From Nitrospiraceae bacterium (GTDB lineage Bacteria; Nitrospirota; Nitrospiria; Nitrospirales; Nitrospiraceae), in contig DASPUC010000009.1 in assembly GCA_035623075.1 (NCBI GenBank), forward strand, positions 1 to 57,380: a DNA stretch of 57,380 nucleotides, written 5' to 3'. Both the position numbers and the translations under genes were made by a program. This document shows positions 43,868-53,595 of the stretch, one piece after another. Below the pieces are notes generated by a model, which ran no database searches, was not told where the DNA came from, and worked only from the letters and a program-made list of their open reading frames with translations. Numbering within the stretch: position 1 is the first letter of the stretch; each line of letters starts with the position of its first letter.

Positions 43868-46193
43868 TTCCGACATGGAACGACCAGCGTCACAGCAGCC
43901 TCACGAACATCGTCCCGCCTCTGCGCCGGCACGCCGTCCGTTCATCAGTCTGCGCACAAAGTTCGTCGCCTTCTTCAGCCTGATTCTCGTCCTCACCATT
44001 TCGGCGTTGAGCTGGTACTTCGTCGAAACGCGACGCAAAGCCATGACCGACAACCTGCAAGAACTCGGGACGATCCTCCTGACCAATACCGTGAAGAATA
44101 GCCGTTTTGCGTACGGAGGCCTCGTCGCAGAAAACATTGACGCGCTTCATGAGTTCGCCGACAGCCTGATTGCCGTGGACCATGTGGTGTATGTGATCAT
44201 TACTGCCTCTGATGGGCGTATTCTGGAACGACAAAGCAAACGATCGAGGATAACGTCCGGTGATTCTGCACAAGGGACCCAGCAGTCGTTCTATCCGGAC
44301 GAGCAAATCGTCAAAGGCTTATTGACGAGGCCGCCGGAGAGTCCCCAGGTCACTCGTCTGGTCCTTTCACGAGACCAAGCCCTCATCTCACAAGTCGACA
44401 CGTCGGAATGGCTCTTACCCTTCTTAGTGTGGCATGAAACCATCTACGATTTTGCGATTCCAGTTTTTCGAGAGCAGGAAGCGAAGACTTCGTTGCCGCA
44501 TTTTTCGGTCGAGCACGAAGAACGAGTCGGTCCGAGCTCCTCCATGACCCCGTCGGTCCTAGGGGCGCTTCAAATCGGCATTACAGATGCCGAGGCGAAG
44601 CGAGCTCTCCTCATCATGATCCGCAATGTGTTGATCCTAACAGTCCTGCTGATCGGAGCCGGTATTCTCGGTGCCCACGTGCTCACGTTGCGGATCACGA
44701 CACCCCTGCGCAGCCTTGCCGGTGCAGCCCGGCAACTGGCAGAGGGCACCGAGCCCTCTGTGCCTCTCGTCGCATCGACGCATGACGAAGTCGGTCAACT
44801 GACGAATCTCTTCAATGAGATGACCCGCTCGCTCCACGAGCGAAGCCAAGCGATTACCGCCAACCTCGACACCATCAGAAAGCAGGTCGGTCAACTGACC
44901 ACGTTGCATCAGGCCAGCGCTGCCATTGCCAGCACGCTGAACATGAATCAGCTCCTCGACAGTGTGCTTCAACTTCTCGTGGACAACTTAAGTTTTTCAC
45001 GCATGGTGCTGGTGCTCCGTCATGCTGAACAAGATACGGCTTACGTTGCCCAGATTACCGGGGTCTCGCCCGTCATCGCAGAGGCGGCTCGTCACCTCGA
45101 AATTCCCATTAAAGATGACGGCGGCCTCACGGCCGATCTCATCATCCACGGCAAATCCTTGCTCATCCACGATATCGAGGCCATTACCGAGCGTCTGCAC
45201 CCACCGGTGCTCGAACTCCTTCGCCGATCGGGCGTACGGTCGTTTGTGTGTGTGCCGCTCCAAAGTCATAACCAAATACTCGGTTACTTGGCTGGCGACC
45301 GGGACTCACAGCCCTGTACGGACGAAGATCTTCATATCCTGCTGACGATCGCCAGCCACGTGGCTGCCGCAATTGACAACGCCAGAGCCTATTCCTCGTT
45401 GGCGGAGCTCACACAACACCTCGAACGGCGTATCGAGGAGCGCACTCAGGAGTTGTCTCTCGCCAACGCACAACTGCAGGAGCACGACCGGCAGCGAACA
45501 ACGTTTCTTTCCGTCGTGTCGCACGAGTTGCGGACGCCTATGACCGCCATTCGAAGCTTTGCCGAAAATATGCTCGACGGAGTCACCGGCCCTTTGAACG
45601 AACAGCAAACCACTTATCTGACTCGCATCGAGCATAATGTGGCCCGGCTCGCTCGCATCATCAGACAACTGCTCGATTGGTCCCGATTGGAGAAGGACCC
45701 GCTGCACCTCGAATCGGTCTGCATTCGTGAGATTGCCGCACTTGCAGTGGGCAGCTTGCAGCCGTTGGCCGAAGAAAGAAAGTTGTCGCTGGAAATAACA
45801 CCTGTCGATGCTCTTCCGCCGGTCCGGGGCGACCGCGACAAACTCGAACAGGTGCTCGTGAATCTGATCGGCAATGCGATTAGATTCACGCCAGCCGGTG
45901 GTCGCGTGACCATCGAGTTTTGCCCAACCTCGACCGGATTCGTTCAGACCTGTGTCGCCGATACCGGCTGCGGGATCGACCCGGAACATCTACCGAAGAT
46001 CTTCAATGAATTTTCAAAGGTTCCGTCTGCCATGCCTTCTTCACAAGGCACGCAGCTTGGGCTCTTTATTACAAGAAGCTTCATCCTTCGACATCGCGGA
46101 GATATCTGGGTTGAAAGTACGGTCGGTGCCGGCACCCGATTTTACTTCACGCTACCTGTCGCATCTCGCAACGGCGCAGAAGAGGCGGTATGA
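43854..46193 (+). CDS. Membrane histidine kinase with HAMP and GAF domains
   Basis: About 779 residues from ATG 43854, overlapping the stop of the ABC_sub_bind gene. Two membrane helices (FVAFFSLILVLTISALSWYFV and VLILTVLLIGAGILGAHVL) bracket a periplasmic domain of about 180 residues. Then come HAMP (RITTPLRSLAGAARQLAEG), GAF (QASAAIASTLNMNQLLDSVL), HisKA with the box VVSHELRTPMTAIRS (phosphorylated His) and HATPase (NLIGNAIRFT, DTGCGID, LGLFITRSFILRHRG). The periplasmic domain may contact the ABC_sub_bind protein. It should phosphorylate the NtrC-type regulator encoded 120 bases downstream. Confidence 0.93.
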   Translation: MKRINSDMERPASQQPHEHRPASAPARRPFISLRTKFVAFFSLILVLTISALSWYFVETRRKAMTDNLQELGTILLTNTVKNSRFAYGGLVAENIDALHEFADSLIAVDHVVYVIITASDGRILERQSKRSRITSGDSAQGTQQSFYPDEQIVKGLLTRPPESPQVTRLVLSRDQALISQVDTSEWLLPFLVWHETIYDFAIPVFREQEAKTSLPHFSVEHEERVGPSSSMTPSVLGALQIGITDAEAKRALLIMIRNVLILTVLLIGAGILGAHVLTLRITTPLRSLAGAARQLAEGTEPSVPLVASTHDEVGQLTNLFNEMTRSLHERSQAITANLDTIRKQVGQLTTLHQASAAIASTLNMNQLLDSVLQLLVDNLSFSRMVLVLRHAEQDTAYVAQITGVSPVIAEAARHLEIPIKDDGGLTADLIIHGKSLLIHDIEAITERLHPPVLELLRRSGVRSFVCVPLQSHNQILGYLAGDRDSQPCTDEDLHILLTIASHVAAAIDNARAYSSLAELTQHLERRIEERTQELSLANAQLQEHDRQRTTFLSVVSHELRTPMTAIRSFAENMLDGVTGPLNEQQTTYLTRIEHNVARLARIIRQLLDWSRLEKDPLHLESVCIREIAALAVGSLQPLAEERKLSLEITPVDALPPVRGDRDKLEQVLVNLIGNAIRFTPAGGRVTIEFCPTSTGFVQTCVADTGCGIDPEHLPKIFNEFSKVPSAMPSSQGTQLGLFITRSFILRHRGDIWVESTVGAGTRFYFTLPVASRNGAEEAV

Positions 46194-46312
46194 GACATTT
46201 TCTCATCCCACGCGGCTCCCGCCTTTCGGTTCCGGCTTCTCGCAGCGGAGGAGTATATTTTCCCTCGTACATGACTTACAATTTCCGCTCGTGAGCAGGA
46301 GGCTTCGGACCT

Positions 46313-47758
46313 ATGCGAGCCAAAATCCTGATCGTCGACGATAAGCAGGATATCCGGCTGGGGTTGCAGGATCGCGTTACCTGGATGGGACACGACCCCA
46401 TCACTGCCGACAATGGCAAAGAGGCGCTGCGCCTGATTGAACAGGAAGAACCCGATCTTGTGCTTTTAGACTTGGAACTTCCGCTCCTGTCAGGGCTCGA
46501 GGTCTTGCACCATGTCCGGGAGAAAATGACCAAAGAGTCCCCGCTCGAAGAAGGAGCTTCTGCCTCTTATACCACACCGCTCATCGTCATCTTGACTGCA
46601 TTCGGCACGATCGAGCGTGCCGTCCAGGCCATGCAGCTGGGCGCCTTCGACTTCCTCACAAAACCCTATACCGCCGACCATTTGACTGTGGTGATCAACA
46701 AGGCGTTATCCACCCTCACGCTGCACCGCCAAGTGGAAGTCCTTCAAAAGGAAGTCAGTCGTCATTACGATCAGATCGTGGGGACCAACCCCAAGATGGC
46801 CGCACAACTCACGGTCGCCAAACAGACTGCGCCGTCGAACGTCACCGTCCTGCTGCTCGGTGAAACCGGCACCGGCAAGGAGGTCGTGGCGCGGGCCATC
46901 CATCAATGGAGCCCACGCCGGTCAAAACCTTTCATCGCCGTGAATTGCGCCGCTCTGCCGGAAACTTTGCTCGAGAACGAGTTATTCGGCCACGAACGAG
47001 GTGCCTTCACGGGAGCGGTCAAGCGCGAGCCCGGGAAAATCGAAGTGGCGGAAGGAGGGACGGTCTTCCTCGATGAAATCGGCGACATGCCCCTCCCCAT
47101 GCAAGCCCACATGCTTCGAGTGCTGAATGACCAGACGTTCTATCGGGTCGGAGGAACCCAGGCGGTGCGGGCCAATGTGCGTTTCATCGCCGCTACAAAC
47201 CGGGACTTGCGACAGGCGGTCCGCCAAGGCACCTTCCGCGAGGATTTGTTTTACCGTCTCGCCGTGATTACGGTGATGCTCCCGCCTCTGCGTGAGCGGT
47301 TGGACGATCTTCCCGCGCTCGCCAAGCATTTCCTGACTCGCCCGGGGAAACTAGGCACTCAGAAGCACTGTTCGCTGAGCGATAGGGCCTTGCGGATGCT
47401 GCAACAATATCAGTGGCCTGGAAATATCCGAGAACTGGAAAATGTGCTGACGCGAGCTCTCATCCTTTCTCCTGACAAGACGATCGAGCCTGAGCACCTC
47501 TCCCTGTCCGCCACCGCAGAATCGACTCAGCATGTAACCCAGGTTCATATTCCTTCCGGGCATTACCATGAGTTGGTGGAAGCCTATAAAAAGAGGGTCA
47601 TCGAAGACACCTTGCGCAGGAACGGTTGGAATCAGACCAAAGCCGCTGAGGAGCTCGGCCTTCAGCGCACGTACCTCACCAAGCTCTTGCGTCAGATGAA
47701 TATTTCCGGACGCCCTCCCAAAGGACCAGACTCCGAAGGAGGAGGTCTCCTCCAGTAG
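46313..47758 (+). CDS. NtrC-family sigma54-dependent response regulator
   Basis: 481 residues with GGAGG upstream. Receiver domain with acceptor D53 in VLLDLELPLL and a Ser/Glu-rich insertion before the Thr strand, AAA+ domain with GETGTGKE and the sigma54-contact GAFTGA loop, R-finger region RFIAATNRDLRQ, and a Fis-type HTH (NGWNQTKAAEELGLQRTYLTKLLRQM). It is the natural partner of the preceding kinase and probably controls this cluster and/or the TPS/CHAT operon; no targets can be proved from sequence. Confidence 0.95.
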   Translation: MRAKILIVDDKQDIRLGLQDRVTWMGHDPITADNGKEALRLIEQEEPDLVLLDLELPLLSGLEVLHHVREKMTKESPLEEGASASYTTPLIVILTAFGTIERAVQAMQLGAFDFLTKPYTADHLTVVINKALSTLTLHRQVEVLQKEVSRHYDQIVGTNPKMAAQLTVAKQTAPSNVTVLLLGETGTGKEVVARAIHQWSPRRSKPFIAVNCAALPETLLENELFGHERGAFTGAVKREPGKIEVAEGGTVFLDEIGDMPLPMQAHMLRVLNDQTFYRVGGTQAVRANVRFIAATNRDLRQAVRQGTFREDLFYRLAVITVMLPPLRERLDDLPALAKHFLTRPGKLGTQKHCSLSDRALRMLQQYQWPGNIRELENVLTRALILSPDKTIEPEHLSLSATAESTQHVTQVHIPSGHYHELVEAYKKRVIEDTLRRNGWNQTKAAEELGLQRTYLTKLLRQMNISGRPPKGPDSEGGGLLQ

Positions 47759-47950
47759 CCCCATTCGGTTACAAAATCGCCTTGGTGACCGGTCGGCCGT
47801 CATCACTCCGTCGTTCACGCTCGTGGAGATACCGTACGAAGCGGTCCGGGGGAAGGTCACACCGGCTCTCTCAGGAGATTCACGCACTGTGGAGGGAGAA
47901 CCATGTCCGATCGGGGAAGGCGTGATGAAAACGATTCGTGGACACAACGT

Positions 47951-48352
47951 TCAGAATATGCCGGCCTGCTTCTGGAGCCAGCGAATATATTTCACAATCT
48001 GATCGACGTCCTCGGGAGTTACGCCCTCGATTTTCGGCATATTGCCAAATTCCCAATGGTGAGCGCGAACGCCGTTTGCCGCGGCCAGTTGAAAGGCCGC
48101 ATCGCCATGATGGCTCGGCTCATAGATTTTGTGGACCAGCGGCGGGCCATGATCAGTCCCGGAAGCTCGTTGGCCGTGACACACCGAGCAACTGACGTTG
48201 AACTTCGCTTCACCACTCTGAAACTCAGCGGGAACAGGTCCCTCATTCATCGCCTGTTTCGACGAGGAGGCATCGCACGCCGATAGAAGACCGGCCACCA
48301 AGAGGACCATAAGCGGGATTGGTCGCGTCATCATGGAAGCCCGGTACGTCAT
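47951..48352 (-). CDS. Lipoprotein-type monohaem cytochrome c
   Basis: 133 residues from ATG 48352 (MTYRASMMTR), which overlaps the stop of the upstream small gene (ATGA). A signal ending in a lipobox (LLSAC) precedes a class I cytochrome c: haem site CSVCH in NVSCSVCHGQRASG and a distal Met in the GNMPKIEGVTPEDVDQIVKYIRWLQ block. It should carry electrons in the periplasm, anchored to a membrane. The longer frame upstream of 48352 is not used. Confidence 0.9.
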   Translation of the reverse strand: MTYRASMMTRPIPLMVLLVAGLLSACDASSSKQAMNEGPVPAEFQSGEAKFNVSCSVCHGQRASGTDHGPPLVHKIYEPSHHGDAAFQLAAANGVRAHHWEFGNMPKIEGVTPEDVDQIVKYIRWLQKQAGIF

Positions 48353-48516
48353 GCGCGGGGATTCGGTTCGTTTTTGTTTCCGACCGAATTCCCAAACTGC
48401 TGCCGTAACATCTTCTGTGTCTGCCGAAGGGTCATTCGACGGTAGATACGGGCCCCGATCGGCGCAAGAACGATCAACCCAATCGTCAGGTACATGAAGA
48501 ATTCTTCGGGAGACAT
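48349..48516 (-). CDS. Small membrane protein coupled to the cytochrome c
   Basis: 55 residues from ATG 48516 (MSPEEFFMYL); a start at 48537 is possible. One membrane helix (FFMYLTIGLIVLAPIGARIY) followed by a basic tail (RRMTLRQTQKMLRQQFGN). Its TGA overlaps the ATG of the cytochrome c, so the two are translationally coupled. It could anchor or assist the cytochrome, as an inference. Confidence 0.75.
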   Translation of the reverse strand: MSPEEFFMYLTIGLIVLAPIGARIYRRMTLRQTQKMLRQQFGNSVGNKNEPNPRA

Positions 48517-48562
48517 GGTTCGCTCTGCACCTCGCACGCTCGGGAGCCCGGTTGGTCCTCAT

Positions 48563-48662
48563 CCGCGAGCGAGCCGTGCGCGACGGGCTGGACTCGCGCG
48601 AACGGCAACTGCGACCCTTCTCGCCTTTCTCGCGAGTCTCGCGAGTCTTGCTGCTTAGTTCG
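48563..48662. repeat. GCGAG-rich low-complexity tract
   Basis: CTCGCGCGAACGGCAAC, TTCTCGCCTTTCTCGCGAG and TCTCGCGAGTC repeat with internal palindromes. It resembles the C-rich part of the 26770-26994 spacer. No gene seen. Confidence 0.55.
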
Positions 48663-49367
48663 CTACCCTACCGCATAGGCGATGGGATCGGCAACTCCGG
48701 CCTTCGCAAACCCTTCCCGACGAATGAGGCAGCTGTCGCATCGCCCGCAAGCCAGCACACCAACCGGATCGTAACAACTATGCGTCAGCTCAAAGGGGAC
48801 GCCTAATTCGATACCCTGGCGGATGATGTCGGCTTTGGTGCACATTAACAGCGGCGCCCTGACTTGAAACATCCTCCCCTCTGTTCCCGCCTTGGTCCCT
48901 TCATTGACCGCCGCTTCGAACGCACGAATGAATCCAGGCCGGCAGTCGGGATAGCCGGAATAGTCGAGAATGTTCGCACCGAAGTAAATGACTGACGCCC
49001 CCACCACCTCTGCATGGCCCGCTGCGAGCGAGAGAAAGATAAGATTGCGTCCCGGAACATAGGTTGCGGGAATTCCGCCGGTTCGATCCTTGGTCGCCCG
49101 ATCTTTCGGCACCTCAGCTCCCGTCGTCAAGGCCGACCCTCCAATGGCACGCAGGTCAAGGTCCAGCACGAGATGATTTGCCGCGTGTAAGGCCTTTGCC
49201 ACTTGACGAGCCCGTTCGATTTCCACTCCATGTCGCTGCCCATAGGCTATTGTGAGGAGGAACAGCTCATAGCCGTCGCTCCGCGCTAATGCCGCGACGA
49301 CTGTGGAGTCCAATCCTCCACTGGCCAGCACAACCGCTCGACTGCTTGAAGGAGACACTGTCGGCAT
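48663..49367 (-). CDS. queC: 7-cyano-7-deazaguanine synthase
   Basis: 234 residues. The enzyme makes preQ0 from 7-carboxy-7-deazaguanine, ammonia and ATP in queuosine synthesis. The PP-loop SGGLDSTV is at residues 17-24, and the zinc-binding Cys cluster CGRCDSCLIRREGF (with an upstream Cys in HSCYDPVG) lies near the C-terminus. Length is typical. No other queuosine gene is in the window. Confidence 0.95.
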   Translation of the reverse strand: MPTVSPSSSRAVVLASGGLDSTVVAALARSDGYELFLLTIAYGQRHGVEIERARQVAKALHAANHLVLDLDLRAIGGSALTTGAEVPKDRATKDRTGGIPATYVPGRNLIFLSLAAGHAEVVGASVIYFGANILDYSGYPDCRPGFIRAFEAAVNEGTKAGTEGRMFQVRAPLLMCTKADIIRQGIELGVPFELTHSCYDPVGVLACGRCDSCLIRREGFAKAGVADPIAYAVG

Positions 49368-49505
49368 GACGCGGCAAGCTTACCAGGAGCGAACGAGCAA
49401 ATCCAAACGCCTGGCCGCCAGACCTGGGACCCCTGAATACCGACAGCATAATGTCACATGATCGAGAAACGCACTGGGGAAGGAGCGGGGGTGGTGGCGC
49501 GACAA

Positions 49506-50063
49506 CTACTCGCGTTCTTCTTCTTTCTCAATCTTCTCAAGCAATTCCTGCCGAGACTGGCATTCGACGCAGAGCTTCGCGAACGGAACGGCCTCTAACC
49601 GTTTCTCGCTGATCTCCACGCCGCATTCCGCACAAATTCCGTAGGTCCCTTCGGACAATCTGGTCAGTGCCTCATCGATTGCCTGTCGTCGGCGGTTACG
49701 CATCTCCATCAACGAGATGCCCAGTTCTCGATCGAGATCCATGAGGGCTTGATCCCCGACGTCGCGAGCCGACTCAAGCCGCCGTTGCTGATCTTCTGTC
49801 AGAGACTGTCCGAGGCTCCCCTCGATCTCTTTCAAAATTTCTTGCCGTTTCCGAAGCAACATCCGATGCAAGGCTTCGCGACGGCGCTCCCGTGCCTCGC
49901 GTTCCTTCGCCGTTTCTTTCGGTTTCGCGGCAAGCGGAGAGATCGCTACGGATACGGGTGTTTCCAACACAGCGGCCGCGGTCGCTCGGGCTTTGCCAAC
50001 GCTCTTTGACGGCGTCTTTGTTTTTGCGACTGGTTTCTTTTTCGCTTGTGCTTTCGTCGCCAT
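49506..50063 (-). CDS. DksA/TraR-type zinc-finger protein with a long basic N-terminus
   Basis: 185 residues from ATG 50063 (MATKAQAKKKPVAKTK). The first 50 residues are Lys/Ala/Pro-rich, followed by a coiled coil and the DksA/TraR zinc finger with CAECGVEI and CVECQSRQ near residues 145-175. Such proteins bind RNA polymerase through the secondary channel. The basic tail is longer than in E. coli DksA and may contact DNA or RNA. The residues of the DksA coiled-coil tip (DxxDxA) are not obvious, so it may be a DksA-like rather than DksA protein. Confidence 0.85.
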   Translation of the reverse strand: MATKAQAKKKPVAKTKTPSKSVGKARATAAAVLETPVSVAISPLAAKPKETAKEREARERRREALHRMLLRKRQEILKEIEGSLGQSLTEDQQRRLESARDVGDQALMDLDRELGISLMEMRNRRRQAIDEALTRLSEGTYGICAECGVEISEKRLEAVPFAKLCVECQSRQELLEKIEKEEERE

Positions 50064-50172
50064 GACGACTCGTTCTCCATGGGTGAACGGCGTGCGGCCA
50101 AAAAAAGTTCGGCATTCATAACACGGAGGCCGTTCGTTTGACAAGGGGTTGGGGGGAGAAAAAACAAGCCCT

Positions 50173-50697
50173 CTACGGGTAGAGGACCGTCGAATGCACG
50201 GCGTACCCAACCAGCTTTTCACGCCCCTGGAGGCCCTTCAGCTCCACCAGGAAATCCAACCCGACGATTTCACCTCCGAGCTGCCTCACGAGCATCACGG
50301 TTGCGGCTGCGGTTCCCCCGGTCGCGAGCAGATCGTCCACGATCAAGACCCGTTCGCCTTGCTCAATTGCATCGCGGTGAATGGCGAGCGAATTCGCGCC
50401 ATACTCAAGGCTGTACTTGACCTCGAAGCAATCGGCAGGAAGCTTCCCCGGCTTCCGAACCGGGACAAATCCTGCGCAAAGCCGATAAGCGAGCACTCCG
50501 CCGAAAATGAACCCGCGCGATTCAATGCCCACCACCTTCGTGATGTGCTGGCCGCGATAATAGGCCGTCAATTCATCGGCAATGGCGGTCGTCGCCTGCG
50601 GATTCTTCAGCAATGTCGTGATGTCGTAGAAGAGAATGCCGGGCTTGGGAAAATCAGAAACTTCGCGAATGAGCGATTTATAATTGATGGCGGCCAT
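50173..50697 (-). CDS. apt: Adenine phosphoribosyltransferase
   Basis: 174 residues. It salvages adenine with PRPP to AMP. Recognisable: ISIREVSDFPKPGILFYDIT-like start, VGIESRGFIFG, and the PRPP-binding loop VLIVDDLLATGGTAAA. The gene starts four bases after the sigma-factor gene on the same strand, and 110 bases separate it from the DksA-like gene downstream. Confidence 0.95.
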   Translation of the reverse strand: MAAINYKSLIREVSDFPKPGILFYDITTLLKNPQATTAIADELTAYYRGQHITKVVGIESRGFIFGGVLAYRLCAGFVPVRKPGKLPADCFEVKYSLEYGANSLAIHRDAIEQGERVLIVDDLLATGGTAAATVMLVRQLGGEIVGLDFLVELKGLQGREKLVGYAVHSTVLYP

Positions 50698-50701
50698 GCA
50701 C

Positions 50702-51670
50702 TCAGAGCAAATCTGACTGGGTCATCGTTTTGCGCTCGATGGTATGCCGAAGGCGACTCAGGGCGGCCATTTCGATCTGCCTGACCCGTTCTCGGGTCAG
50801 TCCCATCTCGCGGCCGATTTCCTCCAGGGTTCTCGCCTCACCACCATCGAGTCCAAACCGCGACACAATAACAGTTTGCTCCTTCTCAGGCAACTCCCTC
50901 ACCCACCCCATCATTTCCGTACGTCGCAACACTCCTTCCGTGGCATCAGCCGGTGAGAGACAGGACGGATCTTCAATGACGTCGCGCAAACAGGTATCGG
51001 CCCCGTCATTGATCGGGCTGTCCAACGAGCAGGTGGTCCTGACCAGCTGCTTCAGATCCAAGACTTCTTCCTCTGCCGTCTTCATCTTTTTCGCGACCTC
51101 GAGTGCGGTTGGTTCTCGCCCGAGTTCCTGAACCAGTTGTTCGACTTTCCCGAGGTATCGGTTGAGTCGTTCGACAACGTGCACCGGTAGACGGACCAGT
51201 TTTCCTTGATTGATGATCGCCCGCTCGATGTATTGCCGAATCCACCACGACGCATACGTACTGAAGCGAAACCCTCGCTTGTAGTTGAATTTCTCGACTG
51301 CCTTGATGAGGCCCAGATTCCCTTCCTCGACGATATCGGAGAATGGAAACCCCCGATGCATATACCGTTTACCGATACTGATCACGAGTCGAAGGTTGGA
51401 CTCGATCATCTGCTGGCGGGCCTGCTCATCGCCCGCCATGACCCGCTTACCGAGCTGCTGTTCTTGCTTGAAATTCAGAAGAGTGGACCGGCGGATTTCG
51501 CGCAGATAGCTTTTGAGGGTATCGAGTCCCTCCGACCGTCGACTTTCCTTTTCCTCTCCGGCAGAGCCGCCGTCCGCTTCGGCTGACTCACCGACTTCGT
51601 CGTCGTCCTGGTCCTCGACGTGTCGACGCGCCTCGTTCAGCTCTTCGTGCTCGTCACTCTGACGTGCCAT
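50702..51670 (-). CDS. Group 2 sigma70-family factor (RpoS-like)
   Basis: 322 residues. Regions 1.2, 2, 3 and 4 are in order: [17 protein letters not shown], the 2.1-2.4 core ([55 protein letters not shown]), and a 4.2 HTH ([29 protein letters not shown]). It lacks region 1.1, as RpoS-like and other group 2 sigma factors do. The acidic N-terminus (residues 1-40) is low-complexity. A general stress or stationary-phase sigma is likely. It follows the acylphosphatase gene by 27 bases. Confidence 0.9.
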   Translation of the reverse strand: MARQSDEHEELNEARRHVEDQDDDEVGESAEADGGSAGEEKESRRSEGLDTLKSYLREIRRSTLLNFKQEQQLGKRVMAGDEQARQQMIESNLRLVISIGKRYMHRGFPFSDIVEEGNLGLIKAVEKFNYKRGFRFSTYASWWIRQYIERAIINQGKLVRLPVHVVERLNRYLGKVEQLVQELGREPTALEVAKKMKTAEEEVLDLKQLVRTTCSLDSPINDGADTCLRDVIEDPSCLSPADATEGVLRRTEMMGWVRELPEKEQTVIVSRFGLDGGEARTLEEIGREMGLTRERVRQIEMAALSRLRHTIERKTMTQSDLL

Positions 51671-51697
51671 CTGACCTCAACGCCAACGTTCGCCCGC

Positions 51698-51994
51698 TTA
51701 GTACCACACCAGAAAATCCTCAAACCGTCCCGTTGCTTCACTCCATTCCACATCAACCGTCGTCACACGAGCTGCCGGAGGACCGATTTTAAGGTCTCCG
51801 ATGAGCGCAAGAATGAGATCGCGTCTTCCTTCCACTTCGAGCTCCACCCGGCCATCATCAAGGTTCTTCACTCCTCCGGAGAGTCGTCGTTGTGTTGCGA
51901 CCCGGACACAAAACGCTCGATACCCCACACCTTGCACTCGTCCCGCCACGACGATTCGTGCTCGAACGGGGGTGTGTGCAGTTGACTCACTCAT
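51698..51994 (-). CDS. acyP: Acylphosphatase
   Basis: 98 residues. It hydrolyses acyl phosphates such as carbamoyl phosphate. The signature VAGRVQGVGYRAF carries the phosphate-binding Arg (GVGYR), and the second conserved segment KNLDDGRVELEVEG carries the catalytic Asn (GGVKNLDDG). It is the first gene of the acyP, sigma factor, apt unit. Confidence 0.93.
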   Translation of the reverse strand: MSESTAHTPVRARIVVAGRVQGVGYRAFCVRVATQRRLSGGVKNLDDGRVELEVEGRRDLILALIGDLKIGPPAARVTTVDVEWSEATGRFEDFLVWY

Positions 51995-52211
51995 GAGATC
52001 AGCTGCTTAAGAGCACGCCAGCTCGCTCTACGAACGGATACTCTCATACCTCAACAGAACCGTCACGCGTTTTGCAAATTGGCGCTGGAGAAATGTCCTC
52101 GATGGCCGGAGAACATAAATGAACGTAACAGAAGGAACCACTTCTGAGTCGGTCGGGATGTCCTTCCCGTCGCCTCAATAGAAGAGGAGGCTCCGGGTCG
52201 AGCAAGCTTGG

Positions 52212-52290
<79 letters not shown>

Positions 52291-52329
52291 ACATGATCAG
52301 CAGGAACAAGAAACGAGGGTGGGATTGTC

Positions 52330-53433
52330 TTACAACAGAGGGTCGAAACGCAAGCCGTGTGCTTCGGCCACCGCGCGACAGGTGACTTTCCCTTCCGTAA
52401 GATTCACACCTTTGGCGAGGCCGGCGTCAGAACGGAAAGCTTGTTGGACACCGGCAGCAGCCAAACGGGAGAGGAACGGAAAGGTAGCATTCGTCAGCGA
52501 GACAGTGGATGTGCGCGGCACGATTCCAGGAATATTTGCCACACCATAGTGCAATACGCCACCGACCAGATAGACCGGATCTGAGTGTGTCGTCGCCTTC
52601 GTCGTTTCGAAACACCCGCCTTGGTCCACGGCGACATCCACGACAACCGATCCCGGCTTCATTTGTCCGACTAGAGCGCGCGACACGAGCCTGGGAGTGC
52701 GTGCGCCAGGTATCAACACCGCCCCGATCACCAGATCGGCGTCACGAACGGATTGTTCGATGGCGCCAGGGGTGGAGGCACGCGTGACGATCCGACCTTG
52801 GTACAAATCATCCAGATAGCGAAGCCGGTCGAGATCGAGATTGATGACGGTCACTCGAGCGCCCATCCCCACCGCAATCCTGGTCGCCGCACTGCCGACG
52901 ACGCCGGCACCCAATACGACCACGTGCGCCGGCTCGACACCCGGCACTCCTCCTAAGAGGACTCCGCGCCCTCCTTGAGTTTTCTCCAAGCACCGCGCGC
53001 CGATCTGCACCGACATCCGGCCGGCGATCTCGCTCATCGGTTTCAACATCGGAAGACTCCCGTCTCGTCCTTCCGTCGTCTCATAGGCGATCGCAGTGAC
53101 CTTGGCCTCCAGCAGAGCTTTCGTCAGATCCGGCAGCGACGCGAGGTGGAGATACGTAAACAGGATTTGTCCAGGCCGAAAGAGAGGACACTCGGACAGC
53201 AGCGGCTCTTTCACTTTCACAATAAGCTCGGCCTTTCGAAAGAGCTCCTCCTTCGATCCGGCGATCACGGCACCGACCCGTCTATACTCGTCGTCTGAAT
53301 AGCCGCTGCCGAGACCGGCTGACGGCTCGACCCAAACTTGATGCCCTCCGTGCGTCAACGCCTCCACTCCGTCCGGCGTCACACTCACACGATATTCGTG
53401 ATCTTTGACTTCCTTTGGGACCCCGATAATCAC
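52330..53433 (-). CDS. ald: Alanine dehydrogenase
   Basis: 367 residues from GTG 53433, preceded by GGGAGG; the open frame extends to 54033 but the family starts here with [20 protein letters not shown]. It interconverts L-alanine and pyruvate with NADH and ammonia. Recognisable: [15 protein letters not shown], the Rossmann motif [31 protein letters not shown] and [24 protein letters not shown]. Length is normal. It is likely a soluble hexamer. Confidence 0.95.
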   Translation of the reverse strand: MIIGVPKEVKDHEYRVSVTPDGVEALTHGGHQVWVEPSAGLGSGYSDDEYRRVGAVIAGSKEELFRKAELIVKVKEPLLSECPLFRPGQILFTYLHLASLPDLTKALLEAKVTAIAYETTEGRDGSLPMLKPMSEIAGRMSVQIGARCLEKTQGGRGVLLGGVPGVEPAHVVVLGAGVVGSAATRIAVGMGARVTVINLDLDRLRYLDDLYQGRIVTRASTPGAIEQSVRDADLVIGAVLIPGARTPRLVSRALVGQMKPGSVVVDVAVDQGGCFETTKATTHSDPVYLVGGVLHYGVANIPGIVPRTSTVSLTNATFPFLSRLAAAGVQQAFRSDAGLAKGVNLTEGKVTCRAVAEAHGLRFDPLL

Positions 53434-53472
53434 CGCCCGCCTCCCGCTGAGTGATTGCGTATCTCTACTTGC

Positions 53473-53501
53473 ATTATATACGCTCACAACAAACCTGTCC
53501 T
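53473..53501 (-). promoter_or_regulatory. Predicted promoter of ald
   Basis: Minus strand: AGGACA (53496-53501), 17 bases, then a perfect TATAAT (53473-53478), 39 bases before the GTG start. It supports the short ald start. Confidence 0.6.
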
Positions 53502-53522
53502 TATCTTCCGCATTCCGCCTTG

Positions 53523-53552
53523 TGGACAGTGCGTAAAGCCCTGGTGTAAGAT
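53523..53552 (+). promoter_or_regulatory. Predicted promoter of the redox cluster
   Basis: TGGACA (53523-53528), 18 bases, TAAGAT (53547-53552), 43 bases upstream of ATG 53596. Divergent from the ald promoter. Confidence 0.6.
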
Positions 53553-53595
53553 TCGCTCGTCTCACACACCATTGTATGACTCTGGAGGACGGCCC

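Noticed and set aside
47903-48286. 127-residue plus-strand ORF with GGAGGG upstream
   Set aside because: Antisense to the well-supported cytochrome c gene.
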